Part shown: positions 53,569-62,139 of the stretch, piece by piece
Layout of the letters: each line of letters starts with the position of its first letter
How positions within the stretch are numbered: position 1 is the stretch's first letter
Assembly: GCA_023259055.1 (NCBI GenBank)
Contig: JAHFQZ010000001.1
Coordinates: 62,001-126,000, forward strand
Reading direction: 5' to 3'
DNA: 64,000 bases
Source: Nitrosomonadales bacterium
GTDB taxonomy: Bacteria; Pseudomonadota; Gammaproteobacteria; Burkholderiales; Gallionellaceae
The notes under the pieces: model-generated
The model's database searches: none
What the model saw: only the letters and a program-made list of their open reading frames with translations
Told to the model about the DNA's origin: nothing
Position numbers and translations under genes: made by a program

Positions 53569-55065
53569 TCACCGGATCACCTCATGCCACTCTTCCTCGA
53601 ACGTCCGTACCAGCCCTTGATTGTTGAGGCGGTTGACGTCTACCGGAAGCCGCGACATGTCGGGCGGAAAAGAAAACAATGCCGGGGTGGTGGCGACAGA
53701 AAGAAAACGCAGCGGCATCCGATAACTTACCGGAGGCTTATATGGCCGGTGCGAGGCAATAATGTAGCCCCATTCGCCGAACGATGGCACCATCGCATGG
53801 TAGGGCGTTGCTTGCAGCCCGGCTGCTTCTACCGTGGCGACGATGGTCCAGAACGAGCGACGCGCATACATAGGCGAAGTGGATTGGATTACCGCCATGC
53901 CGTCGCTCTTCAAATGACGATCGAGCAGACGGTAAAACGCCTCGGTGTAAAGCTTGCCGACCGAATAATTCGACGGGTCGGGAAAGTCGGCGACGATGAA
54001 ATCATAGCGGCCCGCATCCTGTTCCAGCCACACCAGCGCGTCGGCATTGACGACATGGGCGCGCGGCGAATTGAACGCATTGTCATTGAGTTGCGTGAGC
54101 AGCGGATGGCGCGAGAACAGCTGCGTCATGGCCGGATCGAGATCGACCAGCGTGACTTCCTGCACCGACGGATACTTGAGAATTTCGCGTAACGCCAGCC
54201 CGTCGCCGCCGCCCAACACCAGCACCCGCGCCGGGTGCGGCAGCGTTGCCAGTGCCGGGTGGATCAACGCCTCATGGTAACGGTATTCGTCGCGCGCGCT
54301 GAATTGCAGATTGCCGTTGAGGAACAGACGCAGGTCGTCGCGCCAGCGCGTCACCACAATGCGCTGGTATGGCGTGGACTCGGTATACACGATGCGGTCG
54401 ACATACATGCTCTCTTCCGCCAGCGTGGTGAGCTGTTCCGCTCCGATGAAGCCCGCGCCCAGCAGCAGCGCAGCCAGTCCGCATTGCAAGTACAGCGCTC
54501 GCACCGGCAATTCTGTGCGGAACAAATGTATGGTCCACACCGACACCGCCACATTGAGCAGCCCGAACATGAAGGCGCTGCGCATCAGGCCCAGATGAGG
54601 CGCCAACAGCAACGGGAACATCAGCGAAACGGCCAATGCCCCCAGGTAATCGAAAGTCAGCACCTGCGACACCAGATCGCGGAAACCCACATGCTGGCGC
54701 AGGATGCGCATCACCAGTGGAATCTCCAGTCCCACCAGCACGCCGATCAGCAACACCATCAGATACAAAGCCAGACGGAACGGCCCTTCCACCCAGGCGT
54801 AAAGCAGGAACAGCACCGCCGCCGATACCCCGCCCAGCACCCCCACCAGCAACTCCACCTGCACGAAGCGCAACACCAGCCTGCCCACGACATATTTCGA
54901 CAGCCACGAGCCAATGCCCATCGCGAACAGATACGTGCCAATGACGGTGGAAAACTGCGTGACCGAATCCCCCAGCAGATAACTCGCCAGCGTACCAGCT
55001 ATCAATTCATAGGCGAGCCCGCAGGAGGCGATCAGAAAGACGGTGGCTAGGAGGGCGGGGCGCAT
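53569..55065 (-). CDS. Membrane-fused spermidine synthase-like protein
   Basis: 498 residues. The N-terminal half carries about six to seven membrane helices (about 5-25, 38-58, 70-92, 97-115, 135-160, 165-185, 195-215; e.g. YLMVLLIGVLVGLEIPLVM). The C-terminal half (about 230-450) is a spermidine-synthase domain: YQRIVVTRWRDDLRLFLNGNLQFSARDEYRYHE, VLVLGGGDGLALREILK, TLVDLDPAMTQL, FIVADFPDPSNYSVGKLY. The DEYRYHE and GGGDG words are diagnostic for SpeE. It probably makes polyamine at the inner membrane from SpeD product. Same strand as the oxidase and speD. Confidence 0.9.
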   Translation of the reverse strand: MRPALLATVFLIASCGLAYELIAGTLASYLLGDSVTQFSTVIGTYLFAMGIGSWLSKYVVGRLVLRFVQVELLVGVLGGVSAAVLFLLYAWVEGPFRLALYLMVLLIGVLVGLEIPLVMRILRQHVGFRDLVSQVLTFDYLGALAVSLMFPLLLAPHLGLMRSAFMFGLLNVAVSVWTIHLFRTELPVRALYLQCGLAALLLGAGFIGAEQLTTLAEESMYVDRIVYTESTPYQRIVVTRWRDDLRLFLNGNLQFSARDEYRYHEALIHPALATLPHPARVLVLGGGDGLALREILKYPSVQEVTLVDLDPAMTQLFSRHPLLTQLNDNAFNSPRAHVVNADALVWLEQDAGRYDFIVADFPDPSNYSVGKLYTEAFYRLLDRHLKSDGMAVIQSTSPMYARRSFWTIVATVEAAGLQATPYHAMVPSFGEWGYIIASHRPYKPPVSYRMPLRFLSVATTPALFSFPPDMSRLPVDVNRLNNQGLVRTFEEEWHEVIR

Positions 55066-55075
55066 TAATTTTCAG

Positions 55076-55148
55076 GTAGGGTGGGCAGGTTTTTGTGCCC
55101 ACGCTGTGATGGAATATCCGCGTGGGCACAAAAACGTGCCCACCCTAC
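55076..55148. repeat. Long GTAGGG palindrome, copy 2
   Basis: Left arm 55076-55104 and right arm 55120-55148, 29 bases each with one mismatch (GGGCAGG against CGTGCCC). Nearly identical to copy 1 at 50514-50591. It lies between the membrane synthase start and the DUF350 stop. Confidence 0.75.
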
Positions 55149-55153
55149 GCAAT

Positions 55154-55369
55154 TCAACCATGCACCGCAGCGGCCACGATGATGGCAATGCCCAGGCACA
55201 TGGCGGCGACTACGGTGGCGAGCGCCTGGTTACGCTCTTTGACGATTTCCTGCCAGAGGTTGTAGGGGGTGAGCTTGTCGATCAGGACAAAGGAAATCCA
55301 GAATATCGTTACGCCCATCAGCGAAAATATTAACGCGTTGACGATCCATTCGATTTTAATCATATCCAT
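55154..55369 (-). CDS. DUF350 (YjfL-type) membrane protein
   Basis: 71 residues. A perfect AAGGAGG sits six bases upstream of the ATG. Two membrane helices (about 9-31 and 48-69): IVNALIFSLMGVTIFWISFV, and ALATVVAAMCLGIAIIVAAA. The Asp/Lys/Thr-Pro loop DKLTPYNLWQEIVKERN is the usual DUF350 core. Members are short integral membrane proteins of unknown function, often next to polyamine genes. In E. coli yjfL sits with yjfC, a glutathionylspermidine-synthase-like gene. Confidence 0.88.
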   Translation of the reverse strand: MDMIKIEWIVNALIFSLMGVTIFWISFVLIDKLTPYNLWQEIVKERNQALATVVAAMCLGIAIIVAAAVHG

Positions 55370-55402
55370 GTGAACCTCCTTTTGGTTTTTGCGGCTTATT
55401 AA

Positions 55403-55543
55403 TCATTTGTGATAGGTGCTGTGCTGCCCGCCGGATTGCGGCTTATCCTCGTCGGAGCCGAACATGCTCGCGCCGTTGGCCTGCAGATAGATGAAAAACG
55501 CAAGCAGGGCGGCGTGGCTACCGATGGATATAAATTTAAACAT
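55403..55543 (-). CDS. 46-residue membrane-associated small protein
   Basis: ATG at 55543 opens a 46-codon frame ending at TGA 55403-55405. The N-terminal half (MFKFISIGSHAALLAFFIYL) is one hydrophobic helix; the tail is polar (GSDEDKPQSGGQHSTYHK). It lies 11 bases after the DUF4178 stop and 33 bases before the DUF350 start on the same strand, so it fills a gap in the run. The ribosome site (AGTGAG) is weak. No family recognised, but the operon position and single-helix form support a real gene. Confidence 0.5.
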   Translation of the reverse strand: MFKFISIGSHAALLAFFIYLQANGASMFGSDEDKPQSGGQHSTYHK

Positions 55544-55554
55544 GTGCACTCACT

Positions 55555-57495
55555 TCAGTCATCGCTGTCATCCTTCAACATGGATAGCACCTTCTCTCCA
55601 GTGCTTCCTTGAGGGTATTCACTTCCTGACCAGCGCCTTGCCTCGAAACTGTACCGCCGCAGCCAGTAACTCACGGGGAACAGCAGTAGCAGAATTTCGA
55701 TGGTAATGAAGTTGTGCCAATTGCTCACGTTGCGGCGGATTTGCAGTTGCGTGCTGACGCCCCGCGCCGGTGCCGGAGCAGATTCCGCATCCACGCTCAG
55801 CAGGTAATGTCCTGGCGGCACATTGGCAATTGCGGCGTCGTCGCTGGTGCTGCCTTCCGACCAGTTGCCATCGTCATAGCCGCTATAGTAGCTCACCTCC
55901 CGGCGCACCGCATAAACCTGCCCGGTGTCGCGCGCCACCAGCTCCATGTCGAGGTAGAGCCAGTTGTTATCCAGATTGGTTTTGTTGATGATGTGCAAAT
56001 TGCCGGTGCGGCCGGTAACTTCGAACACCGGCGTGGTGACCGCTTCGCTATTGCCCGCAGGAAAGTTGAGTGCGGTGCTATATACGGTGCGGTTATCCGC
56101 CATCGCGACGCTGATGAGTTGCACCACGAATGCGATCAGCGTGACATACCGGAATGATCGCCACACCAGCTGATAGGCGGCTTCATGCGGCCAAGGCTGA
56201 TTTGGCGCCAAGCCATTCCGTTCAGGCATCGGCCGGGTGATGGCGAAGGCATTCTTCACCACCTCCGGCTCGGTATATTCGCCCACTGTCCAGGTGATTT
56301 CGTTGCCGCTTTTTTCTTCGGACAGCACATAAGGCGGAGCGATGTAATCGTTTACCGTGACCGTCTCGTCGGTGCTGACGCGCCAGTAAAATTCGCCCGC
56401 CACGTAGCTCACTTTGGCCTCATCTTCCTCGTAGTGGCGATACATCTGCCCGCCGTACAGCAAGGCGCGCTGGCCATTCATCGTGGTGCTTTTTGCAGGA
56501 GCGGAATTGGTCGGCCTGGCAAAATTCCAGTGGCCGTCGTATTCGGTGAGCCAGCGGAATCCCTCTGCCGGGTTATGCAGCAGGTATTCGTCCCAGCTGA
56601 ACAGCACACCCTCGCTTTTGCCAGTCCGCCGCAGGAAGCCGATCACGCGGTATGGCACGCCTTTAAACTTGCCTTCTGTTCCGAGCGGGATGAACGGGTC
56701 AATTAGTTGCTGAGCGGCGAACTTCCTCAGTATTTTTACGTTCTCGTTGTCGTTGTCTATCAGGGAATGGCAGCTGCCGCAGGTGACCCGGAGAATGCCG
56801 GGAGCGTGTAGTTCGATGGTGGCAGCGCAGGACGGACACTGGATTGCATTGAGTTTTATTTTTCCAACTCCGGCCTGTGATGCATCGCGCAAATTGGCGA
56901 AATGCAGGTCGGCGAAGTCGACCGATGCGCCGAGAAAGAGCAGCGGGATTTCCTCGCTGTAATCGATGGAAGCAAAATTCCTGGCGGAGCGCAGGTCGGC
57001 AGAAGGCGCGTCGTAACCAGCTCCAACCTTGAAAAGCAATTCGCCTGCTCCGGCGATGCACTTGCCGTTCTCGATATCGGTGACGGTGAATGGCTCGCCG
57101 TTCAGGGTCACCTCCATGCCGGCTTTCAAGTCGGCCAACGCGGGCACCGGCTCCGGCACTTTGGAAAGGAATGTGACGGTATAGTCGCCGTTGGCATCGC
57201 TGAGCCAGCCGCTGCGCTGGTTGTCGAACAGCAGATGCCACTCGTTCCATATGCCATCTGGGTATTGCAACTGAATGCGCCCGATGACGGCGAAATGCAT
57301 GCCCCGGTATTTGCCTTCGGTGCCGATCTGGACGAGGGAAGCATCCTCCAGCAGCTCCGCCATTTTCCCGATATTTTCGACATCGGCGCCGCGGCGTATC
57401 AACGTGCTGCGGCAATACTCGCACACTGCCATGATTGAGGCCGTAGTGCGGAACGTAACTTGCGCGCCGCAGGTTGGACAGTTGGCCGTCTTCAT
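55555..57495 (-). CDS. DUF4178 protein with two zinc ribbons and membrane segments
   Basis: 646 residues. Two zinc-ribbon-like units: CPTC with CEYC (Cys near 7, 10, 25, 28) and CPSC with CGSC (about 221-240). Each is followed by a DUF4178-type beta domain: IGTEGKYRGMHFAVIGRIQL, and LGTEGKFKGVPYRVIGFLRR. Two membrane segments lie at about 465-480 (VTLIAFVVQLISVAMA) and 610-625 (FITIEILLLLFPVSYWL), with a beta-rich extracytoplasmic region between. The repeat halves point to internal duplication. The gene lies between the SPFH and the small-protein genes. Confidence 0.87.
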   Translation of the reverse strand: MKTANCPTCGAQVTFRTTASIMAVCEYCRSTLIRRGADVENIGKMAELLEDASLVQIGTEGKYRGMHFAVIGRIQLQYPDGIWNEWHLLFDNQRSGWLSDANGDYTVTFLSKVPEPVPALADLKAGMEVTLNGEPFTVTDIENGKCIAGAGELLFKVGAGYDAPSADLRSARNFASIDYSEEIPLLFLGASVDFADLHFANLRDASQAGVGKIKLNAIQCPSCAATIELHAPGILRVTCGSCHSLIDNDNENVKILRKFAAQQLIDPFIPLGTEGKFKGVPYRVIGFLRRTGKSEGVLFSWDEYLLHNPAEGFRWLTEYDGHWNFARPTNSAPAKSTTMNGQRALLYGGQMYRHYEEDEAKVSYVAGEFYWRVSTDETVTVNDYIAPPYVLSEEKSGNEITWTVGEYTEPEVVKNAFAITRPMPERNGLAPNQPWPHEAAYQLVWRSFRYVTLIAFVVQLISVAMADNRTVYSTALNFPAGNSEAVTTPVFEVTGRTGNLHIINKTNLDNNWLYLDMELVARDTGQVYAVRREVSYYSGYDDGNWSEGSTSDDAAIANVPPGHYLLSVDAESAPAPARGVSTQLQIRRNVSNWHNFITIEILLLLFPVSYWLRRYSFEARRWSGSEYPQGSTGEKVLSMLKDDSDD

Positions 57496-57520
57496 GAAAA
57501 GCGCTGGCTGCCTGGTTGGA

Positions 57521-58537
57521 TCAGGTGAGCTTCTTCAGCAGTTCGGCTTTTTTGGACTCGAACTCCTCGCTGCTGATGATTCCCTTGGTCATCAGTCCAT
57601 GCAATTTCTCCAGCGTTGCCATGACTTCATCGCTGGAAACCGCAGCGGGTTGTGGCGACGAACCTTGTGCAGGATTCAGCGATTGCGCCATCGCCTGCGC
57701 CACCTGCTGCCCTACGCCGAAACCAACGCCGACACCCGCACCCAACCCGGCAAGCCCGCCCTCGTTCTGCGCGGCCAGCGGGATGGATTTGGCAACCTGG
57801 TACTGCGTGAAGCCCTGCATGCCGCCCATCATGTTTACGCCGATGCGGTCATCCAGAGCCTTTTGCAATTCTTCAGGCAGCGAGACGTTCTGCACCATCA
57901 GCGTTTCCAGACCCAGGCCGAAATTGGTGAACACCGGCTCCAGCTTCCCCTTGAGGGCGCGGCCAAATTCTTCCTGGTTGCCCGCCATGTCGATGAAGGG
58001 CACGCCGGACTCGCCGAAAATATCGCTGATTGCAGAGACGATGGTGTTGCGCAACTGTCCTTCCAGTTCTTCGGTGGTGTAGCTTTCGCGCGTGCCGGAA
58101 ACCTGCTGATAGAACAACTTGGGGTCGGTGATGCGGTAGGAATAAATACCGAAGGCACGCAGGCGCACAATACCGAAATCCTTGTCGCGTATCGTAATGG
58201 GATTGGGTGTGCCCCACTTGCGATCGAGCTGGATGCGCGTGCTGAAGAAGTAAACATCCGACTTGAACGGTGACTCGAACAGCTTGTCCCAGTTTTTCAG
58301 GTAGGTGAGCACCGGCAGGGTTTGCGTCGTCAGCTTGAATCTGCCCGGACCGAACACATCGGCAATCTTGCCTTCGTCCACGAACATCGCCTTCTGGGTG
58401 TCGCGCACGGTAAGCTGCGCGCCGTTCTGGATTTCAAAATCCCGCATCGGAAAACGGTATGCCAGCACGCCATCCGTTTCTTCAGTCCAGTGAATGATGT
58501 CTATGAACTGTTTCTTTACGAAATCCATCAATGCCAT
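57521..58537 (-). CDS. SPFH-domain protein with C-terminal SHOCT (YdjI/virion-core-like)
   Basis: 338 residues. The N-terminal SPFH-like region (about 20-240): FEIQNGAQLTVRDTQKAMFV, VFFSTRIQLDRKWGTPNPI, and FNELGLGLE-type region FTNFGLGLETLMVQNVSLPEE. A glycine-rich linker (about 265-285, GGLAGLGAGVGVGFG) precedes a SHOCT motif (about 305-338: LEKLHGLMTKGIISSEEFES). SPFH proteins form membrane-bound oligomeric rafts; this group is also called virion core protein-like YdjI. It heads the same-strand run SPFH-DUF4178-small protein-DUF350. Confidence 0.88.
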   Translation of the reverse strand: MALMDFVKKQFIDIIHWTEETDGVLAYRFPMRDFEIQNGAQLTVRDTQKAMFVDEGKIADVFGPGRFKLTTQTLPVLTYLKNWDKLFESPFKSDVYFFSTRIQLDRKWGTPNPITIRDKDFGIVRLRAFGIYSYRITDPKLFYQQVSGTRESYTTEELEGQLRNTIVSAISDIFGESGVPFIDMAGNQEEFGRALKGKLEPVFTNFGLGLETLMVQNVSLPEELQKALDDRIGVNMMGGMQGFTQYQVAKSIPLAAQNEGGLAGLGAGVGVGFGVGQQVAQAMAQSLNPAQGSSPQPAAVSSDEVMATLEKLHGLMTKGIISSEEFESKKAELLKKLT

Positions 58538-58634
58538 GATTCCTCCTGTGTGTTCAATTAACCATGCAAAAGCATATCACTGCCGTCGGTGCCAAGTCCA
58601 AATATTTGCTTCGAATTGTCCTGCCGAAAAACAA

Positions 58635-58662
58635 AAAGGGCGGGATACATATCCCGCCCTTT
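58635..58662 (-). terminator. Terminator of the cytochrome b561 gene
   Basis: AAAGGGCGGGAT, loop ACAT, ATCCCGCCCTTT: 12-base perfect stem. On the minus strand it is followed by TTGTTTTT, so it ends the b561 transcript, about 35 bases past its stop. Confidence 0.8.
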
Positions 58663-58696
58663 GAAAACCCTCATGGCAAAGCCGATTCCGTCAGAA

Positions 58697-59218
58697 TCAG
58701 TCTTTTTTGCTGAACCACATACGATTGAGCAAACCGTCTTTTACAATGAACTGATGCCAAATGGCGCCAAGCAAATGCACGACGGCCAACACGATCAGCA
58801 CCGTCACCAATACCTCATGCACATCGTGGGCAGGCACTCCTGTAAATTTTTTTGGCAACAAGGTCGCATCGCCTGTCCGCAGCGCCTTGCCCACGTCGCT
58901 GTTGATAATAATCATCACTCCGCTTACCGGCAGCAGCAACAGCAGCCCATACAGTCCGTGATGAACACCCTTGGCGACTTTATCAATCAGCGTATCGCCC
59001 ATGGCCGGAGGTATGCCATCCTTGCTGCGAAAATAAAGACGCAATACCGTCAATAACAACACCGTGCCTCCCACCAGCGAATGCGCAATGTACCCGGCCA
59101 GCGTCGCGCCCGCTTCATGACGGGCCTCGTCCAGCTCATGACCGAAATACCATGCGACGATTAACAATAACAATGTCAGCCAATGAATGATCACCATGCG
59201 ATTGCTGTACTGCTTCAT
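58697..59218 (-). CDS. Cytochrome b561-type membrane protein
   Basis: 173 residues from ATG at 59218, with AGGAG nine bases upstream. Four membrane helices (about 7-25, 40-62, 80-102, 135-158). Conserved heme-ligand His: MVIIHWLTLLLL, AGYIAHSLVGG, GVHHGLYGLLLLLP, and VVHLLGAIWHQF. This pattern fits the CybB family of di-heme b561 cytochromes that pass electrons from quinol. It is flanked by the bcs locus and the SPFH gene and appears monocistronic. Confidence 0.9.
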   Translation of the reverse strand: MKQYSNRMVIIHWLTLLLLIVAWYFGHELDEARHEAGATLAGYIAHSLVGGTVLLLTVLRLYFRSKDGIPPAMGDTLIDKVAKGVHHGLYGLLLLLPVSGVMIIINSDVGKALRTGDATLLPKKFTGVPAHDVHEVLVTVLIVLAVVHLLGAIWHQFIVKDGLLNRMWFSKKD

Positions 59219-59331
59219 AATATTAACTCCTGTAAATTTCGGAACTCCTAGGATAGCCCTCTTCAAGTAAAGTTTCACATATATTGAAAATATATACGAT
59301 ATCTTTAAGCCGCATGCTGCATGCCGGATGA

Positions 59332-62139
59332 TCAGAATTGTGAACTCGGTACCATTGGTTCAGGGGGCATGAACACCGGTAGCGCACCGGGATGGTCAAG
59401 AGAGTAGCGCAAATATATCAACGCCTTGTTAGGCGTGTAGTAATAGGAACGATCTATAGAGAACAATCCTCCGGCAAATAATTTGGGTTCGAATTGATAT
59501 TCCCACGCGGCCATTACTGAGAAGCCCTTGCCTTGGCTTGGCCCGCCCGTGTAAATGGGCGTGGTGAAATTGACAGGCACAAGAGCAGTTGCCTGAGCCT
59601 GCATTGCGCTGTCCGTGGGGAAGAACTGCGCATCCTTCATTTGCGTATTGGATCCTGAAGCGGAGCCGCGCAGCATGTATGAGAAACGTGGATAGCGTTC
59701 CGTGTAAGTGATGGGCAAAGACAGCGAGCGGTAATTGCGCGGGCTGTAATACCCGCCGTGTCCGAAAGTATATTCACCGGCATTCTCTGCAAAATGCCAA
59801 TACATTCCCGTCAAACCAACGACAAATTTGCGGTTCTCTTCGTTGATCACGCGCCACTGTTCCCCGGCCATGATTTGAATCCGCTGGTTGGATTGCACAT
59901 TGCGTCCGGTCAGGCTGTGCCAGCCAAACGATGACCAGAAACCAAAAGTTTCGCCTTTGTCGAGACTGAGTCCCAGATTCCCCCCCGTCGCTACCACCCC
60001 GCCCCAGACTCTGCCCGTATTGGGATCTTTCGTGCCGGCAAAGGAAAGCAGGCTGGCAGTGATTGGCCGGCGCGACGCCTCAAGCGAATAGCCGAATTCT
60101 CCAAGATCGCCTTTTTGGCGTATCGCGCCGACGGTATTGGATACCGGGAAATTGAGCGGTGTGAATCCAATATCTGCGCTGAGATCACCACGCTGGTAGC
60201 CTGTCGTGAATGACATGCCTTGATCTGCCTGCTGCAACATGGTTGATGCGCAAGTTGGCTGGCAGAGCAGCAAGCTGCCAAAACGATCATTGGTTGCAGC
60301 AACTGTTCCTGAACTCAATTTGACCAGGTCGGTTCTGAAAAACACTTCATCGTTCTTGTGCCAGGGCGCTTTGTATTCCAGCGGGATTTCCAGGGAATTA
60401 AACTGTGACATTCCCGGCGTGCCTTTGCGGCTGAGTGATTCTATGGCGGAAGACAGCCAATCCGAGCGGCGATCTATCAGCGCTGCCAATTTCTTTTCTT
60501 TCCAGTCACGCTGAATTTTATCGGGGCTGCCGAATTCATCAATGCCGACATTCTCATAGGCAAGCGCGGGCTTTTGTTGACTGCCGTTCTGCGTTGAAAC
60601 GGCATCGCGAGTAGCGCCTGGGCGAACATAAGGCTCGGCTACAACCAGTTTCTTCAGGTAATCGATTTCCTGATCCAATTGCCCTTCTCGTTCCGCCATT
60701 TTCCATGCGTCGTAAAGCGCATACGAAGCTTCCGGATGCGCAGCGATCAGGGAATCAATCAGTTTTTTTGCCCGTTCGTATTCCCCGAGATTGAAGTACA
60801 TGTTGCTGATTGGCAAACCGACATAAACCTCATTCGCAGAACTGTCGGCTGCCCATTCATCCAGTTGTTGCAGCGCTTTGGCTCGCTCACCGGATGCGGT
60901 CAACATCTCAATCAGGCCTCTTCTGGCCTCCATGTTCAGCTTGTTTGATTTTAAAATGCGGGTATAGATATCTATTGCAGCTTGCCACTGGCGTTCGGCA
61001 CGATATGCATGCGCATCAGCGAGCAACAGATTTACCTGATTCGGTTTTTGTTTCAAGAATGGCGCGAGGGCCTGGTGAGCCTGGGCAGTATTGCCTGCCG
61101 ATGTTTGCTTCTCCGCCATGCGAATGGCTGCAGCTTCCTGCAGCTCTGCCAATGACGCTTTTTCAGCAGGCGACAGGTTTTGAATCCCTGAAATGGTTTC
61201 AAGCTCTTCGCGCAGCTCCTGTTCGGAATCTATCATCGCAAGAAAGGCAGCGTAGCGCAGGTGCCAGTTTGCGGAAGGCGGCGTATGGCCGGCCTTGACT
61301 CTGTCAAACAGCGCGCGGCTATGCTTGATTTCGCCAATTTCCGCCCATACAAGCGCAACCGCAAGGGTAAAATCCTCATTGCCTGAGCTGGTGGCCTCCG
61401 CATCAGACAGCATTTTAATGGCGTCATCTTTTCGGCCGGATTGTATCAGCGACTTTGCGTCCGGCCCCAGATTGCTTATCGTCAAACGCTGTTGCAGCAT
61501 CAACATGTCATTACTGCGTTTCAAAACCTCAATCCGGTTCAGGGTCTTCCGCGCATTACTGCTGTCCCCCAGGTCAGACTGAAATTGTGCCAAGGCATAA
61601 AGAGAGTCTGGATCATTCGGATGCCTGGCTACCAATCCGTTTAACAGCAGCAGTCCATTTGCGGAATCATCCCGAAGTGCATATTGCTTTGCCAATTTGA
61701 AATGCAGCCACGGATCATCGGGATCCAGTTGCACGGCTTGTTCAAGAAATTTAATCGCATTGTCATTCTGTCCCTTCGCCAGCCTCAAATCCGCCTGATC
61801 CTGCAGCATTGATGCCTCGATGCGCTTGAGCGAAGCGCCCATCGCACTGCGCTGCGCCGGGGTTAATTGCGCAATCGTTAACTGGACTTTTGACGTCATG
61901 CCCTGCTGGCGATAAAAGGCGATGAGTCCATTCAGGGCGCTGACATCAAGCGGGTCGATAGAAAGCGCTTTACGATAGCTGTTTTCCGCCTCTTTGAATT
62001 GTCCGCGATCCGCCTGTTCACGCGCCAGAGCGGTCAGTGCACCGGGTGTTTTATTTTGACCAGCTTCCTCTGAAAGGGAATGGGTTGAAATTGAGCCAAG
62101 CGAAAGGATCGCCGCAATAATGACTAACTTTTTGTACAT
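59332..62139 (-). CDS. bcsC: Cellulose synthase outer-membrane subunit BcsC
   Basis: 935 residues from ATG at 62139, with GAGG nine bases upstream; a GTG six bases earlier overlaps the ribosome site. A signal peptide (about 1-25) is followed by many TPR helices (about 35-520; LTALAREQADRGQFKEAENSYRK is a typical first unit) and a C-terminal barrel domain (about 580-935) with alternating strands ending ALIYLRYSLDHPGALPVFMP. It exports cellulose through the outer membrane; TPRs bridge the periplasm. Shorter than E. coli BcsC (about 1157), with fewer TPR repeats. It overlaps bcsZ by 16 bases. Confidence 0.92.
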   Translation of the reverse strand: MYKKLVIIAAILSLGSISTHSLSEEAGQNKTPGALTALAREQADRGQFKEAENSYRKALSIDPLDVSALNGLIAFYRQQGMTSKVQLTIAQLTPAQRSAMGASLKRIEASMLQDQADLRLAKGQNDNAIKFLEQAVQLDPDDPWLHFKLAKQYALRDDSANGLLLLNGLVARHPNDPDSLYALAQFQSDLGDSSNARKTLNRIEVLKRSNDMLMLQQRLTISNLGPDAKSLIQSGRKDDAIKMLSDAEATSSGNEDFTLAVALVWAEIGEIKHSRALFDRVKAGHTPPSANWHLRYAAFLAMIDSEQELREELETISGIQNLSPAEKASLAELQEAAAIRMAEKQTSAGNTAQAHQALAPFLKQKPNQVNLLLADAHAYRAERQWQAAIDIYTRILKSNKLNMEARRGLIEMLTASGERAKALQQLDEWAADSSANEVYVGLPISNMYFNLGEYERAKKLIDSLIAAHPEASYALYDAWKMAEREGQLDQEIDYLKKLVVAEPYVRPGATRDAVSTQNGSQQKPALAYENVGIDEFGSPDKIQRDWKEKKLAALIDRRSDWLSSAIESLSRKGTPGMSQFNSLEIPLEYKAPWHKNDEVFFRTDLVKLSSGTVAATNDRFGSLLLCQPTCASTMLQQADQGMSFTTGYQRGDLSADIGFTPLNFPVSNTVGAIRQKGDLGEFGYSLEASRRPITASLLSFAGTKDPNTGRVWGGVVATGGNLGLSLDKGETFGFWSSFGWHSLTGRNVQSNQRIQIMAGEQWRVINEENRKFVVGLTGMYWHFAENAGEYTFGHGGYYSPRNYRSLSLPITYTERYPRFSYMLRGSASGSNTQMKDAQFFPTDSAMQAQATALVPVNFTTPIYTGGPSQGKGFSVMAAWEYQFEPKLFAGGLFSIDRSYYYTPNKALIYLRYSLDHPGALPVFMPPEPMVPSSQF

